Positions 36,980-45,820 of a stretch of 64,000 nucleotides of DNA are shown here, piece after piece (positions within the stretch are counted from its first letter, which is position 1; the number at the start of each line of letters is the position of its first letter). The position numbers were made by a program, and so were the translations under genes. Source of the DNA: Paenibacillus sp. 1_12. GTDB taxonomy: Bacteria; Bacillota; Bacilli; Paenibacillales; NBRC-103111. The notes under the pieces are model-generated. The model saw only the letters and a program-made list of their open reading frames with translations, was not told where the DNA came from and ran no database searches. The DNA lies in contig NZ_FOTE01000021.1 of the NCBI RefSeq assembly GCF_900114475.1, positions 24,462-88,461 on the forward strand. Reading direction: 5' to 3'.

Positions 36980-37783
36980 ATGTTGTCCAGACTCTGGATT
37001 ACTTCTGTGCTATTCGCACTTTTTCTGATTTTTGCATCCCAAGGGGCTTATGCAGAATCTCTCGAACCCGTAATAGATAAGAGCTCCCTGAACAAGGGCA
37101 TTTTTACGGTCAACTCAAACTCAAAAGATACGAAAGCTATAGTTCGAATTACTAAAGGGAATGTTAAATACGATTATAATCTAGCAAATGGTGCTCATTA
37201 CCCGTTGCAATTAGGTGATGGCAATTACAACGTCATGATAGCAGAATTAATAGCTAATAATAAGTATAAAGTAGTTTTACAAGAAAATATTGATTTGAAG
37301 ATAGAAAATGAAAATTCAGTTTATGTACAATCCATTCAACTCATTGACTGGAACGATGCAACGAAATCAGTCGCTGAGGCTAAGAAGTTAACCGTGGGTG
37401 CCAAAACTGATATCGATAAAGTTAAAGCAATCTATTCGTACATTACAAAAAATATTAAATACGATTATGCTAAAACAGAAACGGTAGAAGCCAGCTATAT
37501 TCCAATTCTGGATGCAGTTTATGACCAAGCGTCGGGAATCTGCTATGATTATGCGGCTACATTCGCAGCTATGGTTAGAAGTGAAGGAATTCCTACTAGA
37601 CTTATGATGGGTTACGAAGTAAATGCACCTGATGTATACCACGCTTGGAATCAAGTTTTTCTAAAGGAAAGTAATGAATGGGTTACTATCGACACAACGT
37701 ATGATGCGACCCGTGTACAAGGCGGGGAAGAAACACCGATGCTTAAAAATACGGCTGACTACAAAGTTACCCAAGTTTATTAA
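36980..37783 (+). CDS. Secreted transglutaminase-like protein under c-di-GMP riboswitch control
   Basis: 267 residues from the ATG at 36980. The longer frame from 36941 lies inside the riboswitch. A signal peptide (LWITSVLFALFLIFASQGAYA) precedes a beta-rich domain and a transglutaminase-core domain (about 130-250) with Cys188 in SGICYDYAATFAAM, His221 in DVYHAWNQVF and an Asp in VTIDTTYD. Such proteins can be thiol proteases or crosslinking enzymes. Lying between a sortase and a sorted adhesin, it may process or crosslink surface proteins (inference). Confidence 0.9.
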   Translation: MLSRLWITSVLFALFLIFASQGAYAESLEPVIDKSSLNKGIFTVNSNSKDTKAIVRITKGNVKYDYNLANGAHYPLQLGDGNYNVMIAELIANNKYKVVLQENIDLKIENENSVYVQSIQLIDWNDATKSVAEAKKLTVGAKTDIDKVKAIYSYITKNIKYDYAKTETVEASYIPILDAVYDQASGICYDYAATFAAMVRSEGIPTRLMMGYEVNAPDVYHAWNQVFLKESNEWVTIDTTYDATRVQGGEETPMLKNTADYKVTQVY

Positions 37784-37840
37784 GAGTAAGAGATGACGAG
37801 TCTGATTATGCTAGATAAGTGAAAAATAATATAAACTGAG

Positions 37841-37877
37841 GAAACAACATTTGAGCGCAAATGTTGTTTCTTTTTTT
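37841..37877 (+). terminator. Terminator after the transglutaminase gene
   Basis: Perfect 12-bp stem GAAACAACATTT / AAATGTTGTTTC, 6-base loop, seven T. It separates the adhesin as its own transcription unit. Confidence 0.93.
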
Positions 37878-38151
37878 GTTTATGGAACACAATATCTTCT
37901 GTAGATCGGTCTAAATTACCTTTTAATAGATTAAATTATAAAAAATAACCAAAAAATGTTTAAAATAGTATATAATATGGTAATTCGAAATAGATGAATA
38001 AAGGTTGAGAATTAAATAGGTTCTAGATTCATTCTATGGATGTAATTTGAAGACTTTTAAAAGAAAGTAATCCTTAATGACCTGGATGTTTCGGGTTTCA
38101 TTTAAGAGGATAAATATAGATATCTTATTGATGATGGAGTGAGGGCTTAGA
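37878..38151 (+). promoter_or_regulatory. AT-rich promoter/leader region of the adhesin gene
   Basis: Contains a perfect TATAAT at 37971-37976 without a good -35, which leaves a leader of about 165 nt. No second c-di-GMP aptamer was recognised in it. Confidence 0.4.
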
Positions 38152-41100
38152 ATGAGCAAGTTGAAGAAAGAAACAAGTAGTTTACTCGCTGTACTTTTGA
38201 TTATCTTGCAGTTTATTTCTGGAGTCAGCTTTTTGAATCAAGCCCATGCTGCAAGCGCGATTTCGGGCAATATCCTCGATAGTGTGACTATGACTGTATA
38301 TGACAGCACGGGACAAGTCGTGACAGGCAACGTCTATGAGCAAGGCTCCAAAGTGCAGTTGGATTATACATGGTCTTTACCGAATGGGCATGGTTATCAT
38401 AATGGGGACACATTTATGTTCACGCTGCCGGAATCGTTTTTGCTTTTCAATGATATCAGTGGTCAGCTTGTGCGCGCTGGCGAAAATGTAGGGACTTTCA
38501 GTGTTAGTAAAGACAATCATCGAGTACTTATGACCTTTAATAGTTACATAGAAAATCATAGCGATGTGCAAGGTACGCTTACTTTCAAGACTCAGTTTGA
38601 TACGAGTGTAATTACAGGTAGCACGACTCAAATTATTAAAATTCCGATTAACTCGGGGGAGCAGGTATTTACGCTCAAATTTAAGCCTTATGTGAAATCA
38701 ACAATAGAGAAAAGTGGTTTGGCCCAAGGCTTCAATGCCAAAAACATTGATTGGACGATTGACATCAACAAGGGATTGGATTCCGTTCAGAACGCGATCA
38801 TAACTGACACGATTCCTACAGGTTTGTCCGTTCCTGTTTCTGTTGCTGTTTATAATCTAAGCGTTAATCTGGATGGTTCTGTAACCAAGGGATCTTTAGT
38901 TGCCAGCAACAAGTACACGGTCGATACGACCAGTAATGTACTTAAAGTGATATTCACAGATAGTCCTATTCAAACGGCATATCGTGTCCAATTCACGACA
39001 CCGATTACAGATGTAGACAAGTCCTCTTTTATCAATACGGCAACCTTTGGAGGCAGCGACAAACCGATAGTTCAAGCCGCCGCAACTGTTGCTGTTGAGC
39101 GAGGGCTTCCCTTGAACAAAATTACAACGAAATACAATTCTAGTACCCAGACTATCGATTGGGAAATCAAATACAATTACGATGTGAAGTCAATTGCACA
39201 GGCGAATGCCTTTTTGACAGACTTCATCGATGATTCCCAGGAGCTCGTTGTGGGATCTATGCACGTGTTTCCGGTTACGCTAGATAGCTCCGGGGGCGAG
39301 ACGCTCGGTAGCGAAGTACCTGCTGATCAGTATACAGTGAGTTCCGCACCCGTCACCACGGGTAAGGTGGGTTTTATACTGAAGTTTAACAATTCAATTT
39401 CATCTGCATACAAAATCAAATACCAAACGAAGGCAACTAGTCGCGTTTATGACGACCTTGTCACCATAACGAACAAAGTTACCTATGGTAGTAGTGGGAA
39501 TACCCAAACGGCTACAAAAAATATTAACCAAGTGATTATTGTCAAAAATGCGGGGGCAGTAAACTACCAAAACAAAACCGTAGTATGGAACATTGACATT
39601 AATGGTGATAGCCAACTGATGAACGATGTTATAGTTAAGGATACATTCCCTAATAAAGGTCTTCGTCTTATACCAGGCTCATTGGTGATTAAACAAGGTG
39701 CGATTACAATGCCTGCATCGGAATACTCATTGGATAACACGATACTGCCGGATCAAGGTTTTAAAGTAACATTTACTAATGCAATTTCGGGTCCTGTCTC
39801 CATTAGTTACATAACTGAATTTAATAACGATTGGATCAGTCCTCTAGACAGCACAACCAATTTTATTAACAGAGCTACAGTTGAATGGAAAGATGCGGCT
39901 TCCTCTCCGAAGACGAAAACAGTAACTTCAACGTTTACACCAAGAAAGGAATTTAAGGATAACGGATTCAAGTCTGGATCCTACAATCCTTTATCCAAAC
40001 ACCTCACATGGACAGTAGGTATCAATTACAATAGCAAACCCCTTGCTAATGCTGTAATGGAGGATACTTTGGAAGCGAATCAAAAGCTGATTTCCGGCTC
40101 TCTTCAAATGTACAACATGACAATCGCGGCTAATGGGAAGCCCTCCCAAGGAACAGTAGTAGATAGTACCTATTACAAATACAATTTAGGCAGCGATAAT
40201 AAGTTGGTTGTGACATTTTTGAAGCCTATTTCTACCCCATACTATGTTGTCTTTGAGACAAGTCTTGAAGGTGAGCTGATAGGCGACAAAGTTAACAATA
40301 CGGCGCAATTATTTGACGGAAATAATCCGGTATCCAAAGCCTTAACGGCCTTCGTGGAAATCCCCAACGGGGGAGAATATGTATACAAGAATGGCGAACA
40401 GAGCAGTGACAAAATTAATTGGACGATTTATATTAATCGTGGACAATCTAGTGTAGCTGATGCCAAATTGAACGACATACCATCGGATAACCAAATATTG
40501 CTGCCAAATTCATTCCATCTGTTCGCTACGACAATGGCTGCTGATGGAAAAGTATCCAAGGGAACAGAGCTGACCAAGGGCACGGCGTATACAGTGGTGA
40601 TCAAGACAGATAATGGCGGGAAGCAATCCTTCGAGTTAAGCTTCTTGAATCCGATCACTACTGCGTACATCTTAGAGTACCAATCCTTAATTGTTGCTAA
40701 TAATAATGATAAGGTTTCAAATAAAGTGAGTTTTAGCGGAAACAATGTAATTTCTGTGATCAAGGATACGACTAAGGAAGTTATAGTGGGTGTATCAAGT
40801 GGATCTGGTACAGGTAGCGGCTTAGTCAGGGGCTCCCTTATCATTAAAAAAACCGATTCAACCGATAACCATTTACTTCTTAGCGGAGCGACCTTTGAGC
40901 TGTATCGGGTTTCCGGTTCTACCCTGTCATTTATTGACGTGATGACCACGGACTCCACGGGATCGATTGAATTTAAGAAGATATTGGCAGGAAACTATAT
41001 AGTGAAAGAAATAGCGGCGCCACAGGGGTATGTACTGGACACAAGGGACTTTCCTGTTAAGATTGATTCAACGGCCGATGTCAATTTAAACGTAACTAAC

Positions 41101-41670
41101 AATCAAGTGGTAACACCGCCAGTAACGCCGCCGGTAAAACCACCAGTGACACCACCAGTGACACCACCGGTAACGCCGCCAGTAACACCACCAGTGACGC
41201 CACCAGTAACACCACCGGTGACACCGGCGGGAACAGGGGGTACAGATTCAAGCAGCGACACATCAGATCCGACTCCGCAGCCGACAGGGAACAATACGAC
41301 GATTCAGGATACTCCTATTGAAGGCAATATTAAAGTACCGCTGGGAGGCATTCCGTCCATCACTAAACAACCGGACAATGGAAATGTGACGGTAGATCCA
41401 GACGGCCACTGGACATATACACCAGATCCAGGCTATGTAGGAAAAGATAAAGTAACCATAGATGTAATAGATGAGAACGGAAACGAAACGGAAATGGTTA
41501 TTGATATTGGTGTTCAGAAACCGCCACTGGGTACAGTGCCCATTAATGTAACCCCCAAAGCAACACTTCCACAGACTGGCGAAGCGAGCCATCTGTACAT
41601 TCAACTAATAGGTCTTCTTTTGATACTTGCTGGATTCATACTGAGAAAGAGGTTACTTAAGAATAAATAA
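38152..41670 (+). CDS. LPQTG-anchored modular adhesin
   Basis: 1172 residues with a signal peptide (1-34). An N-terminal adhesin-like domain (35-175) is followed by about five related 140-residue repeats (176-890), each with a WxIDIN or WTV-IN strand and a closing VNNTA/INTATF strand, like collagen-binding or SpaA-type isopeptide domains. Next come a Cna_B domain (about 900-985: SLIIKKTDSTDNH ... KEIAAPQGY), a TPPV repeat spacer (986-1026), an Ig-like domain (1060-1125) and the sorting signal LPQTG at 1139-1143 with a hydrophobic helix and RKRLLKNK tail. It should be linked to peptidoglycan by the sortase at 36127 and act in attachment. Paenibacilli mostly use SLH anchors, so this dual strategy stands out. 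Confidence 0.92.
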   Translation: MSKLKKETSSLLAVLLIILQFISGVSFLNQAHAASAISGNILDSVTMTVYDSTGQVVTGNVYEQGSKVQLDYTWSLPNGHGYHNGDTFMFTLPESFLLFNDISGQLVRAGENVGTFSVSKDNHRVLMTFNSYIENHSDVQGTLTFKTQFDTSVITGSTTQIIKIPINSGEQVFTLKFKPYVKSTIEKSGLAQGFNAKNIDWTIDINKGLDSVQNAIITDTIPTGLSVPVSVAVYNLSVNLDGSVTKGSLVASNKYTVDTTSNVLKVIFTDSPIQTAYRVQFTTPITDVDKSSFINTATFGGSDKPIVQAAATVAVERGLPLNKITTKYNSSTQTIDWEIKYNYDVKSIAQANAFLTDFIDDSQELVVGSMHVFPVTLDSSGGETLGSEVPADQYTVSSAPVTTGKVGFILKFNNSISSAYKIKYQTKATSRVYDDLVTITNKVTYGSSGNTQTATKNINQVIIVKNAGAVNYQNKTVVWNIDINGDSQLMNDVIVKDTFPNKGLRLIPGSLVIKQGAITMPASEYSLDNTILPDQGFKVTFTNAISGPVSISYITEFNNDWISPLDSTTNFINRATVEWKDAASSPKTKTVTSTFTPRKEFKDNGFKSGSYNPLSKHLTWTVGINYNSKPLANAVMEDTLEANQKLISGSLQMYNMTIAANGKPSQGTVVDSTYYKYNLGSDNKLVVTFLKPISTPYYVVFETSLEGELIGDKVNNTAQLFDGNNPVSKALTAFVEIPNGGEYVYKNGEQSSDKINWTIYINRGQSSVADAKLNDIPSDNQILLPNSFHLFATTMAADGKVSKGTELTKGTAYTVVIKTDNGGKQSFELSFLNPITTAYILEYQSLIVANNNDKVSNKVSFSGNNVISVIKDTTKEVIVGVSSGSGTGSGLVRGSLIIKKTDSTDNHLLLSGATFELYRVSGSTLSFIDVMTTDSTGSIEFKKILAGNYIVKEIAAPQGYVLDTRDFPVKIDSTADVNLNVTNNQVVTPPVTPPVKPPVTPPVTPPVTPPVTPPVTPPVTPPVTPAGTGGTDSSSDTSDPTPQPTGNNTTIQDTPIEGNIKVPLGGIPSITKQPDNGNVTVDPDGHWTYTPDPGYVGKDKVTIDVIDENGNETEMVIDIGVQKPPLGTVPINVTPKATLPQTGEASHLYIQLIGLLLILAGFILRKRLLKNK
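41110..41228 (+). repeat. 12-bp tandem repeats encoding TPPV
   Basis: About nine copies of a 12-bp unit (ACACCACCAGTG and variants) give a rigid proline-rich spacer between the Cna_B and Ig-like domains of the adhesin. The codons vary, so the repeat is partly degenerate. Confidence 0.9.
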
Positions 41671-41695
41671 GTGGGAAGTTTGTTGTAAGTGATAC

Positions 41696-41733
41696 AAAAA
41701 GCTTGTCGGGACCGTCTCCGACAAGCTTTTTTT
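41696..41733 (+). terminator. Terminator of the adhesin gene
   Basis: 14-bp stem AAAAAGCTTGTCGG / CCGACAAGCTTTTT, 8-base loop, followed by T tract. Confidence 0.93.
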
Positions 41734-42045
41734 CGCAGGCCACTACTGGCATTCCACGGGACAAGCGAAGGAGCTGCGACATCGATATACGATTTTGGAC
41801 TTTTTCATGGCAAGGGGGACTGGAGCGGTGTATAGAGGATGTCCTCCATCACAACAACTTTTCATCCGCGGCAGCTCTTCTTGAACCCTCGCGGCGCGAA
41901 TATGGCTACCGGAGGATTGATCATCGATGTTGATAGCGTTAAAATACGGATAAATGATTCATAATTAATAAAGATATGAGGCATCTTTGGAAAACTTATA
42001 GCGGAGTGCATGCATAGTTTCATATTTAGAAACGGGAGGACAGCT
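41734..42045. other. Intergenic region before msrA, possibly degraded coding DNA
   Basis: All frames are broken or short. The base composition (GC-rich 41760-41930, then AT-rich) suggests former coding sequence, but nothing is recognisable. The last 60 bases should hold the msrA promoter. Confidence 0.3.
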
Positions 42046-42723
42046 ATGGATAATCAGGAATTACATAACATCGCTAACGAACCGTTTTTTTCGGAGAACA
42101 CAATCCAGACGATTACGCTCGGTATGGGTTGTTTCTGGAGTCCTGAATCCTTGTTCGGCCAATTGCCGGGAGTCATTAGAACACGTGTGGGATATGCAGG
42201 AGGAACTGCCATTGACCCTACTTACCGTCAAATAGGCGATCATACCGAAATGCTCCAAATTGATTTTGATTCGGAGAAGATCACTTTTGAAGAATTGTTG
42301 GATGTGTTCTGGAACAACCACAATCCGATTAATATTAACGATTATAAAGGAAGGCAGTATAGGTCCCTGCTGTTGTATGCGGACGAGCAGCAGAAAGAAG
42401 CGATACAGCGTGTCATCAGGAAGCGGAAGGCTCTGGGAAAGGGGGAGCCAGAAACCGAGGTAGCTTCGTATTCCCAATTTTACCTTGCTGAGGATAAGCA
42501 TCAAAAATATTATCTGAAACGATTCCCGAATGCGATTGAAAAGCTAAGCACCCTGTATGCCTCTGAGGAGGATATGAATAACTCTACGCTGGCCGCCCGT
42601 TTGAACGGATTGGCTAAAGGCTTTACCAACATGGAGCACATCAAGAACGAGATCCGCGAATGGCCAGCAACACCGGACAGCCGAGAGTTAATGATTAATC
42701 TCATCTCGCAAATACGCTGGTAG
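42046..42723 (+). CDS. msrA: Peptide-methionine (S)-S-oxide reductase MsrA
   Basis: 225 residues from the ATG at 42046, six bases after GGGAGG. The catalytic Cys29 is in GMGCFWSPE, with the MsrA blocks TRVGYAGG, TYRQIGDHTEMLQIDF and FWNNHNP. It reduces methionine-S-sulfoxide in proteins. Two differences from textbook MsrA: GCFWSPE in place of GCFWGVE/GCFWGPE, and a C-terminal extension of about 40 residues (from ... STLYASEEDMNNSTLAARL), without an obvious recycling Cys pair. This resembles the longer MsrA-like subgroup of Bacilli. Confidence 0.88.
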   Translation: MDNQELHNIANEPFFSENTIQTITLGMGCFWSPESLFGQLPGVIRTRVGYAGGTAIDPTYRQIGDHTEMLQIDFDSEKITFEELLDVFWNNHNPININDYKGRQYRSLLLYADEQQKEAIQRVIRKRKALGKGEPETEVASYSQFYLAEDKHQKYYLKRFPNAIEKLSTLYASEEDMNNSTLAARLNGLAKGFTNMEHIKNEIREWPATPDSRELMINLISQIRW

Positions 42724-42736
42724 GCGTTTACCGATT

Positions 42737-43534
42737 TTATTGCTTGGCATATGCATCCGGAGTTATGCCAATGATTGATTTGAAATCTTTGATAAAATGC
42801 GATTGATCGTGATATCCGAGAGCAGCCGATAGCTTCAACCGGTCATAGCTTTTATCGTGGTCGATGGTTTCTGCTGCATTTTGCAATCGGTAAAGCTTAA
42901 TCACCCATTTGGGATTGATTCCAACATATTGATCGAATATACGCTGAAGCTGTCTTTTGTTAATGGCGAAGATTGCACAAATGTCGTCGACCTTCGTAAT
43001 TTCCCGCTCCTCTACAATTCGGTCAATGATCTGATTAATTAAAGCTACCGTTTCATCCCTTTCTGGGAGTTTGGGTCGAATAAAGCTTTCTGCCTTTTCC
43101 ACCATGCTGCTAGCATCCTCTTGTGTCAGGATGGCATCCTCGACATGGAGGGTTTTTACATCAAAAACGTCGTAAATATCCATAGGATGGGTGGCCAGAA
43201 CGGCAACCGATTTCTTAATAAATGGATAAAATCCTCCCGGCTTGAATTTCACACCAAACACACACCCCTTACTTTCCAGGAGCTGAGAGTATTTATATTT
43301 GGCTGCCCCATAGATGCCTGTCCGGTTTTTCTGAATGACCAGATTCACACAAGGATTCGGAATGACATCCTGCCAATACGGCTCCTGACCTGTTAAATTC
43401 CAGCTCACAATTCAGAAATGCTTCACGAAAAAACCAATCTCCTCAGAAGGAGCATAACGGGAAAGCTGAAATTTCTTCTCGCTTTCATGAATATTCAACA
43501 GTCCCATACTGGGTTGAGGTATATGTACATTCAT
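42737..43534 (-). pseudogene. AraC-family regulator interrupted by in-frame TGA at codon 41
   Basis: A start ATG at 43534 with a perfect AGGAGG opens the frame MNVHIPQPSMGLLNIHESEK..., which reads EIGFFVKHF, then TGA (43412-43414), then IVSWNLTGQEPYW and on, in the same frame, to the stop at 42737. The family has Trp at this place (HFWIVSW-like), so TGG to TGA is the simplest explanation. The downstream part (223 codons from a GTG) carries the DUF6597-like N-domain and AraC helix-turn-helix (VDDICAIFAINKRQLQRIF, LKLSAALGYHDQSHFIKDF). The fragment could still be translated from the GTG, but no ribosome site precedes it. A sequencing error is the main alternative. Confidence 0.8.
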
Positions 43535-43752
43535 AATGAATTCCTCCTATGTATTCGTGGGAATGATGGTTGGATGTACTGGAAGCAGGGTCTGTTCGTT
43601 TAGATGGTACGAGTGGCTCCCTTGTCGCGTTTTTACCATACTTGGCTCCCAAGATGAATTATAATTATAGTAGCACATAAGCACATAGGGGTCATGGTAG
43701 ACGAACCCGCAGACCTTGCCAAATACGTTCAAATGGATGAAGGAGTGAAATC

Positions 43753-44202
43753 ATAGAGCTGAAGTATGAGTTTTATATCGATGCACAGCCTGAAAAAGTT
43801 TGGAATGCATTAATGTCACCGGAGGGAACACGCAAAATCTTTTTTGGATGTGTGATCAGATCTACATTTAAAGAGGGGGATCTGTACGAATATGTTGGGC
43901 CGGGCAATGATGGTGATGAGACCGTTCATGTGTATGGGTACATTTTGAAATATGAGCGGTATAAAGAGCTTAGCTGCAGCGAGCATCCAGGGCCGTCCTA
44001 CAGGGCTAATCATGCAGAGCTTGAAACTCGAGTGACCTTTACGTTAGAAACGGTTGGCAAATGTACGAAACTGACTTTAGTCAATGATCGGTGGTCAGAT
44101 AATCATCCTTCCTATAAAGACACCGAGAAGCATTGGTGGATGATCCTGAGCAACGTCAAGACATTGGCTGAAACCGGGAAGACATTGGATTTTGGTTGGT
44201 AA
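43753..44202 (+). CDS. SRPBCC/AHSA1-family protein with apparent ATA start
   Basis: The conserved AHSA1 N-terminus (ELKYEFYIDAQPEKVWNAL) is encoded upstream of the first ATG (43813), in the same frame, back to codon ATA at 43753. That ATA sits seven bases after AAGGAG, exactly where ATG is expected, and a stop codon lies four codons further up. Either an ATG has mutated to ATA, crippling the gene, or a rare start is used. The full form has 149 residues with the START/Bet v 1-like fold (SPEGTRKIFFG, KHWWMILSNVKTLAETG). These proteins bind hydrophobic ligands or act as Hsp90-activator-like domains; role unknown. Confidence 0.7.
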   Translation: MELKYEFYIDAQPEKVWNALMSPEGTRKIFFGCVIRSTFKEGDLYEYVGPGNDGDETVHVYGYILKYERYKELSCSEHPGPSYRANHAELETRVTFTLETVGKCTKLTLVNDRWSDNHPSYKDTEKHWWMILSNVKTLAETGKTLDFGW

Positions 44203-44221
44203 AAAATTCCTGATTATTCAG

Positions 44222-44250
44222 AAGGAGCGTCCTTAGGGGCGTTCTTTTTG
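44222..44250 (+). terminator. Terminator after the SRPBCC gene
   Basis: 11-bp stem AAGGAGCGTCC / GGGCGTTCTTT using several G-T pairs, TTAG loop, then TTTTTG. Confidence 0.75.
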
Positions 44251-44287
44251 TTTGAGATAGGACACTATGAATAAGCGAGATTGCCAA

Positions 44288-44387
44288 TCATCCACAAAGT
44301 TATCCACATATCTCACAGCTAAAATCGTAGTATTGTATATAACTTCTCCTACTTGTATGCACATATCCACAGAATGAGATATACACA
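44288..44387 (+). promoter_or_regulatory. Cluster of DnaA-box-like 9-mers
   Basis: Four same-direction 9-mers in 100 bp: TCATCCACA (44288), TTATCCACA (44300, perfect consensus), ATATCCACA (44363) and ATATACACA (44379). The region is AT-rich and intergenic. It could be a DnaA-titration or DnaA-regulated promoter site upstream of the bactofilin operon. Confidence 0.6.
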
Positions 44388-44421
44388 GGCACAATTGCCA
44401 AACGTAAATTAGTGGATTTAC

Positions 44422-44440
44422 AACGTAACAATGTTATGTT
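44422..44440 (+). promoter_or_regulatory. Operator-like inverted repeat before yhbD
   Basis: AACGTAACA-A-TGTTATGTT, 9-bp arms with one G-T mismatch, about 16 bp ahead of the yhbD ribosome site. YhbD has a MerR-like N-terminal domain, so autoregulation is possible. Confidence 0.5.
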
Positions 44441-44467
44441 ATATTGTTTTTGAATGGAGGGATTCCC

Positions 44468-45097
44468 ATGGAAGAAGAATTGATATCCAAAAAAGAACTA
44501 TTAGAGCTAACCGGGATATCCTATGGTCAGTTATACCGATGGAAACGTAAAAACCTGGTTCCTGAGGAGTGGTTTATTCGAAAATCAGCGTTTACGGGAC
44601 AAGAGACATTTTTTCCGAAGCAGAAGATGTTAGATCGAATGGACAAAATTATTAATATGAAGGAGGATTTATCGTTAGATGAGCTGGCGGATATGTTTTC
44701 CCCAGTTCCTACAGATCTTTCTATAAGCAAATATGATTTGATAAAACGAAACATTGTTTCACTTATTGCTATTGAAACAGCTGAACCTTATTTTAGCAGC
44801 TCGGAGGTATATACATTTGAACAAATCCTGTCGCTTTTTATACTAGATCATGGTTTGCAATCGGGTGTGCTGAATCTGGATGAGGGAAGGGTTTTGCTGC
44901 AAACGTTTGGTGAACACTATAAAAAATTTGAAGGTAAAAATTGTGACTTGTTGTTTATTCGTAAAATGGGGGTTTCGGCTTGTTTCCTTGTTCCTGCGGG
45001 TAGTGAATTTTACATGGATAGCGGCGTGAAAATCATTTTTCGCGACAATGTAGCCAAACGAATCGAGGAATTAAAGCTCCAATTTGGAGCTATGTAA
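44468..45097 (+). CDS. yhbD: YhbD-like DUF4004 protein with MerR-type helix-turn-helix
   Basis: 209 residues from the ATG at 44468, six bases after GGAGGG. The N-terminus (about 5-60) is a MerR-like winged helix: SKKELLELTGISYGQLYRWKR, then PKQKMLDRMDKII. The remainder is the DUF4004 domain of B. subtilis YhbD. It leads an operon with two bactofilins, the same order as yhbDEF in Bacillus, and is likely to regulate them or to work with them. Confidence 0.82.
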   Translation: MEEELISKKELLELTGISYGQLYRWKRKNLVPEEWFIRKSAFTGQETFFPKQKMLDRMDKIINMKEDLSLDELADMFSPVPTDLSISKYDLIKRNIVSLIAIETAEPYFSSSEVYTFEQILSLFILDHGLQSGVLNLDEGRVLLQTFGEHYKKFEGKNCDLLFIRKMGVSACFLVPAGSEFYMDSGVKIIFRDNVAKRIEELKLQFGAM

Positions 45098-45115
45098 TGG
45101 AGGAGGTGGAGATTG

Positions 45116-45793
45116 ATGGATACACAAAGCAAACGTAATCTGACTCTGTCTGGCATAGGCTCTTCTAATGGGGGAACTGTCCGTGTAGCCAAAATTGATG
45201 GAATCGGAAAGGTAAATGGGGATATTAACTGCTCCGATTTTATTGTGAACGGAAAAGCGAATGTCCTTGGAGGCGTACAGGCCTCGACGGCTGAAATTAA
45301 CGGAACTGCGGTTGTTGAAGGTGATCTGCATGCAGAACGGATTCGAATTCAGGGTAAGCTTATCGTGCAGGGTAACCTTGTAGGAGATCATATTCAATTG
45401 AACGGCATGGCTTCCGTCAAAGACGGTTGTGAATCGGAAATATTCAATGCCAACGGAAGACTGCAGATAGGTGCGCTTAATGCTGGCAATATCCAAATTA
45501 CGCTGCATGGTCACAGTCAGATTGCTGAAATCGGCGGAGAGCAAATCAAGATCCGAAAACAGCCCGGTATCGATTATGCCAAGTGGCTAAAATTAATCCC
45601 GATTCCTGTCGGCAGCAAATTGACCGCACAAACGATAGAAGGCGACACCATTTATGTTGAATATACAACAGCCGAGGCGGTAAGAGGGACGGATGTGGTC
45701 ATCGGGCCTGGGTGCGAGATTGGCTTGGTTGAATACAAGGGGAAATTTGAACAGGACAAAGGGTCAAAGGTCGAAAGGCTGGAGCAACTGTAG
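45116..45793 (+). CDS. yhbE: Bactofilin (YhbE-like)
   Basis: 225 residues, ATG after GGAGGTGG (an in-frame TTG lies three bases upstream). Consecutive short beta repeats (GKVNGDINCSDFIVNGKANVLGG, GTAVVEGDLHAERI, GKLIVQGNLVGD) form the bactofilin beta-helix. Bactofilins polymerise into cytoskeletal filaments; in B. subtilis the YhbE/YhbF (BacE/BacF) pair is needed for flagellar assembly. Only 18 bp after yhbD, so in the same operon. Confidence 0.88.
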   Translation: MDTQSKRNLTLSGIGSSNGGTVRVAKIDGIGKVNGDINCSDFIVNGKANVLGGVQASTAEINGTAVVEGDLHAERIRIQGKLIVQGNLVGDHIQLNGMASVKDGCESEIFNANGRLQIGALNAGNIQITLHGHSQIAEIGGEQIKIRKQPGIDYAKWLKLIPIPVGSKLTAQTIEGDTIYVEYTTAEAVRGTDVVIGPGCEIGLVEYKGKFEQDKGSKVERLEQL

Positions 45794-45820
45794 GTCAAGC
45801 TAAAGAACGGAGGCAATCCC

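Noticed and set aside
41110..41228. Possible CRISPR-like repeat array
   Set aside because: The 12-bp units are contiguous, without spacers, and encode the TPPV linker of the adhesin.
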